Below are positions 10,286-20,704 of a stretch of 64,000 bases of DNA, one piece after another; within the stretch, counting starts at the first letter, position 1, and each line of letters opens with the position of its first letter. The notes below the pieces were generated by a model that was not told the DNA's origin, searched no databases, and was given only the letters and a program-made list of their open reading frames with translations. The translations under genes were made by a program, and so were the position numbers. This DNA is from Calliopum simillimum (taxonomy: Eukaryota; Arthropoda; Insecta; Diptera; Lauxaniidae), in the NCBI GenBank assembly GCA_951812925.1, contig OX638368.1:114847309-114911308 (forward strand). The letters run 5' to 3'.

Positions 10286-12571
10286 GACTAAAAATAAATT
10301 TTCAATATATACATGTCATTAAGTAACATAATTCAAAAAAAAATTCTTAAAAATAATTTCTTTAGCCAAAAAATACTAAGAGCCGTTTTCACAATATCTG
10401 GGTAAAATTGAACTTGCGGATTGATATAAAATTTATATAAAATTTAATATCATAGTGCCAGTTAAGGTTAAAGCCAATTTAAATGTAATGCAAGTGAAAG
10501 AAACAATTTTTAAATTTACGAGCAATAAATAAAGTTTAAATTTTTAAATTTCCGACGAAAGTTGTACCGTTGAAGTCCTCGTACGTAGGTATACTTTTGC
10601 GCTTTGAAGGAGGTTACATTTGTATAGTCGATAAAATAACTGTACAAAACTTAGTGAAGAGTTTAAAGAAAAAAGTAGAAGTATACTATACTTATTAATA
10701 AGCTCATTAATACCAAAATTCCCAATGAATTCTTTTTTTATTCTTTAAAAACAAAGTGGAAATTTTTTATCGGACATTACTTATACATCCCATCATTCTG
10801 ATAGCTATTACTGCACACTTTATTAGAATTATTTAAATCAATGACTTATATTTGACAAGGTAAAAGTCGTTCTTTCTTTGCGAATTCAAGTTTTATAAAA
10901 TTGCTTATTAATATTTAAATTTGATTTTATTGCACCACGTGCCACTAAAATGCGACAAAAAATAACAAAACAAAAATTTTGCACAACTTCATTTATTGGA
11001 CAAAATAAAAAAAAACCACCAGACAATAATGCGAATAAATCAACTTCATCACATGAAAACAACCAGTTCAATATATAATGATGATTACTTGTATGTCTAC
11101 CAAATCTGTGCGTAGTACATACAATAAATACATTTTATATTGATTAATAACAATAAAAACAAAATGAAATAATTAAACAAAATATAAATTGATTTAATAT
11201 AAAACACTAACAATTTATTTAATAACAATTTCTTAAAAACCTTAAACAAGTTTTTCCACTTGTTCGCCTTCTTGTCGTTTAATCAATCGCTCAATTTTCA
11301 TTAAATTTTTTTTACACAATTTTGCAAACAATTGAGTTATGGCAGTTGTGTTAAATGGGAAACTGGACAGGCAGGCAGGCGCTTGCTTGTTTGGCGCTCA
11401 AAACCGTATGACTTACTGAATGACGCTAGTTGTATGTATGTATATGTAAACTTGAATATATGGAACAATTGTTCCATGTGAACGAACCTTAAACTGAATT
11501 GAAAAATTGCCTTTGATCAATTTGAAAACAACTACACAAACAACAACATATATAATAGCGATCAAGCCTCGAAGAGCATGCTAGAATGATATTTGATGTG
11601 AGTGTTGAATTTAAATTGAAGTGCATAGCAAATGATTTCCCCAAACATTTGAGTGGCGACCCCTTTCACGGAGAGAGCTGTTAACAATCCCAAACCAATT
11701 AATTTTTGGTGCGATACTTAGCTTAGCCATAATATGCTTGATATCAAGCCCTAATGTGATTGTTTATCAAAAAAATAAATATGCCCATTCGTGCTTACTG
11801 CATGCCCCCTTTTTTAATTTATTAAAAAATTAATATGGCCATTTTTGCCCATTGCAAGAAATGTCATTCGTTGTCAAAAATCAATGTTCTGAAGACTCTT
11901 CAGAGGATTGTAAAATCCCATTATAGGATGTGAGCAGTGGTTACTCTATCACAAATACCCAATTTGTCGAGCATAAATTATTTAAGCCGTAGACGACATA
12001 AACATATTGAGAATCATAAACACACGAAATAAAATTGTACAAATAGGAAAGGGTTTCAAATAAGCACAAATGAGCAGATTTGTTTTTTGATAAACAAGTA
12101 AAAAAAAGCCTAGAACTAGGCATAAACGGGAATATTTACTTTTTTGTTGAATATTCTCAAAATGTCATTCCAAAACTTGAATTATGCCCAAATTTATGCT
12201 TGAATTGCGAACAAGATGAACATATTTTGGAATGATTTTGTGCTAGATATATTGAGATCAAATCCGGAAATTTTATATAAGAACGTTTTGGAATTGATTT
12301 TGGTATCTACAGTTTTTTATCTCCGTATTGATATGAATGATTTTGTTTTTTTATAATATTACTTATTTTTATGTTAATTCTGCCCATCCAAAATTCAAAA
12401 GACCTCATTTGAGAGTCCATGTCGTATACTATTCTTGTATGTATGTATATCAAGCTGTTGTTGTTGTTGGTGTTGTTGCTGCTATAGTTTTGCTGCATTT
12501 AGCATTTAATTAATTTACATTCTCATGAAATGAAAATTCGCACAGTTGTTGGATTTTTGTACTTTGTTGTG

Positions 12572-12597
12572 GCGTGCCACCGGCACCGGTGTACGTG
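12572..12597 (+). promoter_or_regulatory. Two HIF-response-element cores (RCGTG)
   Basis: GCGTG (about 12572-12576) and ACGTG (12593-12597) lie about 20 bp apart in an unusually GC-rich patch about 1.65 kb upstream of the bHLH exon. RCGTG is the core bound by HIF alpha/ARNT (Sima/Tango). Five-base cores occur often by chance, so autoregulation of sima is only a weak inference. Confidence 0.2.
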
Positions 12598-13495
12598 ATC
12601 GCGATCTTGTGACGCAGATGATGCCAACAACTTTTTACTCTCCAAGGAGATTTTCATTTTGTAATGATGGAGCCTATTTTATTTATTCTTTTCCTAAAAA
12701 TTTTTGAAATCAAAGTTTGAAGATCAGGGTGTTTCATTATATATAACGAAAAGTTGAATTTTTCGAGGTTTTATGTCGAAAAGTATGGTAAATAGTATTT
12801 TTAGACGAAAACTAGGACACTTCGGTACCTAAGTGCTACGAAAAGTAGGATTATCCATTATATATTCATTCAGTATGAAACTTGCTATTAAAAGTATGAA
12901 TCATCTTACTTTTCCTTAAAAACTATGAAGCATCCTGTTTTTAGTGAACAAAATATAAAAAATCCTATTTTTCGTCAAAACCATTGAGAAGCATCCTACT
13001 TTTCGACGAAATTATTCATAAACCTCGTGACGCTCTGAGGGGGTCTGAGCAATCATCGCGCTTTGTACATTTTTATCATCACTAGGCTTATGGACAGCCC
13101 CTATATTTTAAATCACTGTAAAACAAAAATGAGCCAATTTGGCTCGCCTACAACAAACACACCATGAAAAATGGTTTTTGTTGTTTTTTTTTTTTTGATG
13201 CGTCCACAACAAACACAATATTTCAATATTTTAAAAATTTCTCGGAATTACAACACTCATGAAAAATGTTTTTTTTTTCTGTCTACGCAACTAACATAAA
13301 ACAAAAACAAAAACAACGACTGATGATTCACTACTTCGCATCAACTCATGGGTGTTAATTCCGAGAATTTTTGAAAATTAATAAAATATGTATTGTGTTT
13401 GTGTAGACGAAAAAAAAAAAAAAAAACATGGGTTTTGTAGTTCCGAGAAATTTGGAAAATATTGAAATTTTCCGTTGTACGCGAGACAAAATTAC

Positions 13496-13990
13496 TTTAA
13501 CTTTTTCGACCCGATTGCGACAATACATCGCAAAATTTTTATAGATATGGGATTATATGAGCCGTTCAAAATGACAATGGTGCAACTCCAAAACGAGGCA
13601 AAAGTAATTGGCTGACATTTTGTTAGAGATGAATAAAATTGATTTCTGTTTTCACGAAAAATTTACTTGATGATATGGAATTGTTGAGATTAAGTTGAAA
13701 AAATTATATCGACCAAATAACCGATCATTATGGCACATAATTTATATGATATTACTTTTGCCTCGTTTTGGAGTTGCACCATTGTCATTTTGAACGGCTC
13801 ATATATTCCAGCAGTTTTTGGACTAGGAATTATATATCTCAGTAGAGACTGAGCTGGTGAATATGTACCCCAGGACGAAAATGTGAATTTAGACACGGTC
13901 AAAAATTTTAAATAAGTTTAGCTTTTAAGGTTAACATATCATAAATATTGTATACCCCAGTTTTTTTCGGTTCGAAAAAGTTAAATCCAT
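13496..13990. repeat. Nested inverted repeat with a perfect 54-bp stem
   Basis: Positions 13555-13608 and 13751-13804 are exact reverse complements (54 of 54 bp; the left arm starts atatgagccgttcaaaatga). Outside them tttaactttttcgacc (about 13496) pairs with ggttcgaaaaagttaaa (about 13971-13987). The whole looks like a fold-back element of about 0.5 kb inserted 260 bp upstream of the bHLH exon. No transposase is encoded. Confidence 0.75.
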
Positions 13991-14248
13991 TTTCTTAAAC
14001 TTAGATATTTTCCTTCTACTAACATATTGTTTTAAGCTTTTATGGAAACTTAAATTTTGAATAAATTCTCAGTTTTATCGTTTAAAGTTTTGCAACCAAG
14101 CATCAAATCCTACATGTGGTACTTTTCCAAAATATTTCTTCCCTTAACTCTTTTTGAAGCATAGATCCTTATGAAACTTTTCCTAGATAAGCGCAAACTC
14201 ATGGAAAACGCCTTCGACTAAATAATTGTTTTTTTTTTTCATTTTCAG

Positions 14249-14436
14249 GAACAATGAAAAACGCAAAGAAAAATCACGTGATGCCGCCAGATGCCGACGT
14301 TCGCGTGAGACAGAAATCTTTAGCGAACTGGCACAGGTTTTGCCACTCAAGCAAGAAGATGTTAATCAATTGGACAAAGCATCGATAATGCGTGTTGCTA
14401 TCGTTTATCTGAAAATCCGAGAGATGTTACAGTTGT
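14249..14436 (+). CDS. sima: sima (HIF-1 alpha) exon encoding the bHLH domain
   Basis: Encodes the basic helix-loop-helix of the hypoxia-inducible factor alpha subunit, which dimerises with Tango/ARNT and binds RCGTG sites in the nucleus. The basic stretch [20 protein letters not shown] and the helix-2 region [20 protein letters not shown] match the HIF alpha signature; the Drosophila Sima sequence I recall is nearly the same here. The exon starts after a polypyrimidine tract and AG (14247-14248) with one base finishing a codon. It ends with one base of the next codon before GTGAGT at 14437. The upstream exon (N-terminus) is not in the window. Joining to the exon at 17811 keeps the frame. Confidence 0.95.
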
Positions 14437-14449
14437 GTGAGTAACTTAT

Positions 14450-14552
14450 CTAAGTTCATCACATCGTGCCAACAAATAAATTTGCATCTGCTTCACCGTC
14501 ACTTATCAATATTACAATATTTTTGTATATGGTTTGATCTTGTATGTTAGAT
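14450..14552 (+). repeat. Left arm of intron-terminal complementary pair
   Basis: Starts 13 nt after the donor of the bHLH exon. It is about 85% complementary, with small gaps, to 17651-17752, which ends 58 nt before the next exon. Conserved blocks include cacatcgtgccaa, tttgcatctgc, cttatcaat and aatatttttgtatatggttt. The two arms could pair in the pre-mRNA and hold the splice sites together across 3.2 kb. They could also be the decayed ends of an older element into which the others inserted. Confidence 0.75.
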
Positions 14553-14756
14553 AGGGTCGAAATTAAGATTCATCTCGAAACCGACTCAGAAGTAAGAAGG
14601 ATACTTAAAACCAGTATCTGCCTCATTATTTTTTCATTCCGATCATTGCTTATTTTTTCATTACAAAATGGATACCCAAGGGTGCTTAAGAAATAAAGAC
14701 TATTTTCTTAAAAACATTTTGGCGTTTAAAAATTTTAAAGTTTTTTTGAGGATATA

Positions 14757-16344
14757 CAGTGGCTCACAAAAGTATTCGGAATTTGAAAATTTTTTAAAGA
14801 ATCATAAAATTTTTTAATAACGAATAAATTTTTTTTGAATCACTCTTAATAATTATAACTTGGTAAAAATCTAGTTTTATTTATTAAAAGAAACTTTCCT
14901 AAAATGTTACTTAAAAATGTAAAAAAGAGCTTATAAGCAAAATCCTACTTTAATTCAATACACAAAAGTATTCGGAATTTTAAAAAATATGGCAATATCT
15001 TAAACACGAAATCAAAGAATAGTCCACAAGTATTGGCGACACTCTTAAAATTCAATTTACAGTTAGTTTGCTGTAGCTCAGTTCTGTTTTGTCAGGTTTT
15101 TTTTAAGCAAAAGACTTCGTTTTTTAGAAAAAGTAAGATGGGAAGAAAATCAGAAGAAACCACACTTAAATAAAAAAATTTTAAAGCGTGAGGACAAAAA
15201 ACCATTAAGGAGATCGCAAGCGGTGTTGGATGAAGTATTTAGACTATACACATCATTATAGAAAGAAAAAAGTTACATAATTCACAAAAATCTGGTAGGT
15301 TATCGAAACTATGAATTCGAGTTAGGTCGGATATCATACGAAAAACTAAAATTCAACCACGTACTTCAGCAGTGGACATTATTAGAAGCCTGACCAAATA
15401 TAATGGAGTAAACATCAGTGATGAAACTGATCGCCAGACACTCAGAAATGCTAGTTATAATGGAAGAACTCAACGTTCCAAACCATTTATAAGTACGGCT
15501 AACCGCAAAAACAGCTTAGAGTTTGCAAAAAAGCACTAAAGTTGCAACAAATGGTTTATGTCAAGCGTTATTTGTAGAGACGAGACAAAATATTATATAA
15601 GTTGCATCTTTATTATATACATAAGCGCTTTTTGCGGTTGGTCTTACTTATAAATGGTTTGGAACGTTGAGTTCTTCCATTATAACTAGCATTTCCATTA
15701 TATTTGGTGAAGCCTCTAATAATGTCCACTGCTGAAGTACGTGGTTGAATTTTAGTTTTTCGTATGATATCCGACCTATCTCGAATTCATAGTTTCGATA
15801 ACCTACCAGATTTTTGTGAATTATGTAACTTTTTTCTTTCTATAATGATGTGTATAGTCTAAATACTTCATCCAACACAACTTGCGATCTCCTAAAGGGT
15901 TTTCAGTCCTCACGCTTTAAAATTTTTTTATTTAAGTGTGGTTTCTTCTGATTTTCTTCCCATCTTACTTTTTCTAAAAAACGAAGTCTTTTGCTTAAAA
16001 AAAACCTGACAAAACAGAACTGAGCTACAGCAAACTAACTGTAAATTGAATTTTAAGAGTGTCGCCAATACTTTTGGACTATTCTTTGATTTCGCGTTTA
16101 AGATATTGCCATATTTTTTAAAATTCCGAATACTTTTGTGTATTGAATTAAAGTAGGATTTTGCTTATAAGCTCTTTTTTTCATTTTTAAGTAACATTTT
16201 AGGAAAGTTTCTTTTAATAAATAAAACTAGATTTTTACCAAGTTATAATTATTAAGAGTAATTCAAAAAAAATTTATTCGTTATTAAAAAATTTTATGAT
16301 TATTTAAAAAATTTTCAAATTCCGAATACTTTTGTGAGCCACTG
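14757..16344. mobile_element. Tc1-derived long inverted repeat (1588 bp)
   Basis: TA lies on both sides (14755-14756 and 16345-16346). Termini cagtggctcacaaaagtatt and its inverse are Tc1-like. The two arms (14757-15517, 761 bp; 15623-16344, 722 bp) are nearly identical reverse complements around a loop of about 105 bp. The left arm carries an extra block of about 40 bp near 15404-15448. Each arm holds the 5' half of a broken Tc1-type transposase: a start at about 15138 (MGRKSEETTLK, then a stop), and in the left arm a fragment VNISDETDRQTLRNASYNGR further on. The element cannot encode an enzyme but can fold into a hairpin of more than 700 bp. Confidence 0.9.
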
Positions 16345-16582
16345 TAGATAATATTGGCGTCCCAAAATCGATTTTTTTACGTTTTTCAATTACGCGGTCG
16401 GAAAAATGATTTTTTACTCAAAAGTAAGGCATCTATCGAAAAAATTGTATATGACAAAAAAGGCTTAGAATTATCCAAAAAATATTTGTGAATTTTTTCA
16501 GAATTTTTGGAGACATTTGATAATATTTCAAAGCTAGATCAAAAAAATAAATAATAAAAAAAAAGTAACTCATCGGGTTAAT

Positions 16583-16600
16583 TGGCGCCCAACGTGGGGC
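16583..16600 (+). other. Orphan tRNA-Lys primer binding site
   Basis: The 18-mer tggcgcccaacgtggggc is the exact complement of a tRNA-Lys1,2 3' end as used by many gypsy-type retrotransposons. No LTR or gag is recognised next to it, so it seems a small remnant of a retroelement between the Tc1 palindrome and the hAT-like element. Confidence 0.6.
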
Positions 16601-16641
16601 GTTATGTTATGTTGCTATGTATTCCTTAATGGACTTACAAA

Positions 16642-17650
16642 CAGTGCTGTCGTTTTGAAAAGTTTGAGCGAAGTGAAATTTTGTAAAAAGTGAAGTGTTT
16701 CGAAGTAAAATTCAGAAAAAGTGAAGCATTAGCGAAGTGAAAACAAAAATCCCAATTTTATTTATTCAATTCATTCATTTTTATGCTACACGTAACAAAA
16801 TTTAAAAATATATTTTGGAAAAATTTGAAAAAAATAAATAAAAAATTTATTAGGTCAGAAATTTACCGAAATATGGCTGGCCACTCGAACATGGAAATTT
16901 TGTTTATGCGGTCGAAAAAACGGTTTTTATTCAAAACAAGGAATCTTACGAAAAAAGTTTTTAAGGCAAAACATGCTTCAAATGGTCAAAAAAACACGTG
17001 TGAATTTTTTCAGAATTCTTGGAACTTTTTTAATATGTTTTTTTTGACCAATTTTTTGAAAATTATAAAATGTATCCCAAAAATTAAACGTATTCTTTGA
17101 ATGATTCTAAGTATTTTAGGCATTATACACTATTCACGTAAGACGTGTTTTTTGAGTAAACAATTTTTGCGACCACTTTTCCGACCATATTTCGGCCAAT
17201 TTTTCACCCTAAATTTTTCAATGAAGCGTTTTAAAGGAAATTTTCTCTACTTTTATAATATTCTGCTATATCTTTACCTATCTCTGACCCTAAAACAGTT
17301 ATAGACAAAAGAGTAAAAAACACAATTCGAAATTTTTGCTTTCTTTTTTTGGTCTATAAACTATTTCGATCGCAAATTTAATTCTCTACAAAAAGTTGCC
17401 CGTGAGGTATATCGAAATTTTGCTTTGTTCCCTTGATATATTTTTAAAAAGCAAATTACTTTTCAGTCAGGGCAGGCATCGGTCATACAAAAAGGTATGT
17501 TTCTGAACTCTCATAAAAAGAATAGACAAATTTTAAGGCAAATTTTGGATTCAAGAAAAAGTGAAGTGATTTTATGAAAGGGGAAGTGGCGAAGTGTTTT
17601 TGTTAAAAAAGGAGCAAAACACTTCAATTGAAGTGGAAACGACAGCACTG
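16642..17650. mobile_element. Non-autonomous hAT-like element (1009 bp)
   Basis: Perfect 8-bp target duplication cttacaaa (16634-16641 and 17651-17658). Termini cagtgctgtcgttt and aaacgacagcactg are inverted repeats. The subterminal regions are rich in gaagtg motifs on the left and right. An 8-bp duplication with CAG-starting TIRs is the hAT signature. The interior holds only stop-prone frames (16783-17304) with no transposase similarity. The right target duplication overlaps the start of the complementary arm at 17651, so the element inserted at the edge of that arm. Confidence 0.85.
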
Positions 17651-17752
17651 CTTACAAACAAAATCAAACCATATACAAAAATATTTAATTGATAAGATAC
17701 GATGAGGCAGATGCAAATTCATTTATTTGGCACGATGTGACTAACTTCGATC
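17651..17752 (-). repeat. Right arm of intron-terminal complementary pair
   Basis: Reverse complement of 14450-14552 with about 85% match. It sits between the hAT-like element and the acceptor of the PAS-A exon. The pairing would bring the donor at 14437 and the acceptor at 17810 within roughly 70 nt of each other. Confidence 0.75.
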
Positions 17753-17810
17753 ACTGTGCTGCTGCTAATATTTTCACATAATTTACTTGTATTATTTATC
17801 TAATGTTTAG

Positions 17811-18052
17811 TTCCAAAAATTCAAGAACTAACTGGTGACTTTAAAATTGACACCGATGATGATGACGTTGATGAAAAAGTGGCAATTGTCAAGTCTCCCA
17901 ATGCCGACGTAAACTCTTTTGATTTATTTGATTGCGCCGAGGCCAGCCAATTAATGAAACAAACACTGGATGGCTTTTTAATTATACTCACCAATGATGG
18001 CGATATCACATATGCATCTGATAACATTACCGAATATTTGGGAATTGCAAAG
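17811..18052 (+). CDS. sima: sima exon: linker and start of PAS-A
   Basis: The first two bases complete the codon split at 14436. The exon encodes an acidic linker (FKIDTDDDDVDEK) and then the N-terminal half of PAS-A, with QTLDGFLIILTNDGDITYAS and NITEYLGIAK, matching HIF alpha proteins of flies. PAS-A stabilises the dimer with Tango. The exon ends on a codon boundary with GT at 18053. The next intron is only 68 bp (18053-18120). Confidence 0.95.
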
Positions 18053-18120
18053 GTTTTTTTTATTCTTTCTATTTTCAGCTGTATGTAGATATATTTAAAA
18101 TTGTAATTTTTCAATTACAG

Positions 18121-18345
18121 ATTGATATATTGGGCCAACAAATCTGGGAGTATAGTCACCAATGCGATCATGCTGAGCTTAGAGAAGCTCTTAATATAAA
18201 ACGCAATGGATTCGCTGATAAAATTAAAGATGAACATTTATTGGAAGAAGGTCTAACAACAGATCATCGTGATTTATTTGTTCGCTTTAAATGTACGCTA
18301 ACAAGCCGCGGACGCAGCATTAATATTAAGAGTGCTTCATACAAG
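18121..18345 (+). CDS. sima: sima exon: middle of PAS-A
   Basis: A 225-bp exon, in phase on both sides, flanked by CAG (18118-18120) and GT at 18346. It encodes IDILGQQIWEYSHQCDHAEL, a charged segment (KIKDEHLLEEG), then LFVRFKCTLTSRGRSINIKS. The last two blocks are nearly invariant in fly Sima and close to vertebrate HIF-1 alpha. It is followed by a 390-bp intron (18346-18735) in which nothing else is seen. Confidence 0.96.
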
Positions 18346-18735
18346 GTGAGATGAGCTAAATCTATTGGTTGAGTGCAAGCGATCAGTAAAGTTTCACTTG
18401 AAATCATTGTAAAACAGCTAAAATAACGGCTTTAGAAAGTATTTGAAATTATCGACTTTTAAAAAAGTATTGTTTAGTTTGTTATTTTTATTTTTAATGT
18501 TGTTTTTCCTTATAACTCAAATTACCTTTTAAAACTTAAACAAAAATACATCTAAAGCTTAGATGCAACTTCTTTGAGTTATTTTTAAGCGATTTTACTT
18601 GTAAATGTAGTTGATGCATTATGTTTCCAATTAGAAAAATTAATTAATCATAAGATTACATTTAAGCTCGAAATATTTTGAAAACTACAAACTTTTAATT
18701 GCTTTAAATAAGCTCTTATACCTATCTTATTTCAG

Positions 18736-18902
18736 GTGATTCACATCACTGGTCATTTAGTTGTAAATACTAACGGTGATCGTGTACTTATCGGCATTGG
18801 TAGACCCATACCACATCCATCTAATATTGAAATCCCTTTGGGATCAACAACATTTTTGACAAAACATTCACTTGATATGAAATTCGCCTATGTGGATGAA
18901 AA
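18736..18902 (+). CDS. sima: sima exon: end of PAS-A and start of PAS-B
   Basis: Starts after TTTCAG with [10 protein letters not shown] and continues with [15 protein letters not shown] (PAS-A/PAS-B linker) and [17 protein letters not shown], the opening strands of PAS-B. It ends with two bases of a Lys codon before GTAAGT at 18903. The following intron is 62 bp. Confidence 0.96.
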
Positions 18903-18964
18903 GTAAGTTTACATTTTACCAAATCATGTTGAATTTACGATAAATACATTTCTTTTTCTTACAG

Positions 18965-19071
18965 AATGTTAGCACTGTTCGGTTATAAACCGGAAGACTT
19001 ACTCGAAAAATCACTTTTTGAATGTCATCATGCTGCAGACTCCGATAGTTTAATGTCAACATTTAAAACTG
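18965..19071 (+). CDS. sima: sima exon: PAS-B central part
   Basis: Begins after TTACAG. Its first base finishes the split Lys codon, then it reads MLALFGYKPEDLLEKSLFEC and HHAADSDSLMSTFKT, as in PAS-B of Sima. It ends with one base of the next codon before GTAAGT at 19072. The rest of PAS-B (in Drosophila a segment with a RYRFL...GGYCW motif) was not found downstream in the window, so the next intron is at least 44.9 kb. Degradation and activation domains are also outside. Confidence 0.95.
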
Positions 19072-20704
19072 GTAAGTATTGCTGACAAAATTGCAGATAT
19101 AACACACAAAATTACGCATTACAATTTAAAATAGTTACATAAATTATTTAAAAACTAAGTATGTACAGCTTGATTATCTGGTTGCCTGAAAATTGCACAC
19201 AGTTCCAGTAAATAATTCAGCATATAATGCAAAACTTAGCTCTTTACTTTGTTTATAAACAAAGAGATAGCCAATTTCCCTTACTCTTTAGTACTCGTAC
19301 TTCTTTTCTTTTTTCTTCTGCTGTCAATTGTAACTTGTTCATTAAACTAACTACAAACTAATGTTAATATAATTACCTTAATGCTCAAATTAAAACGAAG
19401 CACAACAAAATGAAAACAAAAACTAAAAAAACGTAAAGGTTTTTCCAAGTGCTGTCGTCGTTGTTGCTGGCTGCCCCAAGAAGGACAACAATGTCAGCAG
19501 CAAGCAATAGAAAAAGAAAAAATTTCATACTTAGTGTCTGAACATCAAAATAAACTTGTCACTTTTCTGTTTTCTCTTATTGCAAGTAATTAGTTTTATC
19601 ACACGCTACTGTAAAGAAACAAACTATGTAAAAGAATTATGTAAAAAAAAACTAAGAAAAATTCCCAGTTTTTTCTCTCAATAATTTGGTTATAGTTAGT
19701 AATTAACTTTTTAACTAGTCAATTTGACAGGACATTAAAGACGAAAATGAGGAATTGACTTCAGCGTATTATGCCCATATGTATATGTTACGCTCGAAAT
19801 ATCATGTATTAATTTTAATTAATTAATTCTAGCGACTTTTTCTCAATGTCAATAGCATCTATTAAATGTATTTTTTGAGCAACAGAAAAAACATATTCTG
19901 ATATGGTCTTTCGAAAGTCGTCAGTCGCTTTAATAGTTATTATTTAGGAAAATTATTTCGAAGAAAATATTCTGCGGCTCACCTAATTTAACATATTTTT
20001 TTGGAATAATATTTCATTCATAATGATCAAAATTAAACAACCCAATTGTTTCTAATATGACATTTCATACATGTCTCTCGGCATGTGCCTTTTTCGGAAA
20101 TTAAAGTTTTAATGGTAAATTAAACTATACCTATATATTGCACTGGAAATGATATTTGCAATCAATTGTCTTTCAATGCAATTAATATTCAATTTTATTA
20201 AAAATATGTCATTGAACTCTGTCAGCCTCCTGGCACATCACAACAATTAAAAGTCATAAGAAATTGCGTATCTATCGCATTGCTGCTTTATTAATACGAA
20301 TAAACGAAATAAAGTCATATTCGAATCTCTTTTGTGTGTGAAATTGTGTTGCGGCCAGTCAAATCCTCGGGTCCCAGTCAAGTATTTTCGTTAAAAATTT
20401 ATTTCGTATGAAATTCTTATAACAATTATAGGCATAAATCCATATTATTTTAATGTAGAAATTCATAATTTCCTTGTTGAGCCTTGTATTGACGATTTCT
20501 TGACACAAAAGTGAAGAAATCTCAGCCTCCTGGCCTCAGTCTCCAGGAAACTTAAAGACCTATTTTTCGTTTTTTAATAGTAACAATAATTAGGTTTTAA
20601 CAAACAGCGCTTAATAATATTATTTCCTTAGGTACTTAGCCAGTTCTTTAAAAAGAAAAATATTTATGCTAACGAATACTTCAGGGTATCGTATTTTATA
20701 TAAA
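19072..20704 (+). other. Start of the very long sima intron
   Basis: AT-rich sequence after the donor at 19072. No exon, transposon protein or clear repeat was recognised. Two short cag-cctcctggc phrases (about 20222 and 20523) are the only similarity noticed. Confidence 0.5.

Larger units (their letters stand above)
10286..14248. other. sima intron upstream of the bHLH exon
   Basis: Mostly AT-rich sequence ending in a long pyrimidine tract and an AG at 14247-14248. No exon is recognised. A diverged repeat with gaaaagtaggatcc-like phrases lies at about 12720-13030, and a nested inverted repeat at 13496-13990 is listed separately. A short GC-rich patch occurs near 12565-12625. Confidence 0.5.
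14437..17810 (+). other. sima intron between bHLH and PAS-A exons, transposon-filled
   Basis: A 3374-bp intron with donor GTGAGT at 14437 and acceptor AG at 17809-17810. It contains two mutually complementary arms next to the splice sites (14450-14552 and 17651-17752), a Tc1-derived palindrome (14757-16344), an isolated retroviral-type primer site (16583-16600) and a hAT-like element (16642-17650). Sequence at 16347-16582 resembles the interior of the hAT-like element (gcggtcggaaaaa and similar phrases) and may be a related fragment. Confidence 0.85.

Noticed and set aside
16783..17304. Two adjacent frames inside the hAT-like element as a possible transposase
   Set aside because: Lys/Phe/Asn-rich, no hAT motifs (no dimerisation CxxW region, no DDE context); the element is best read as non-autonomous.
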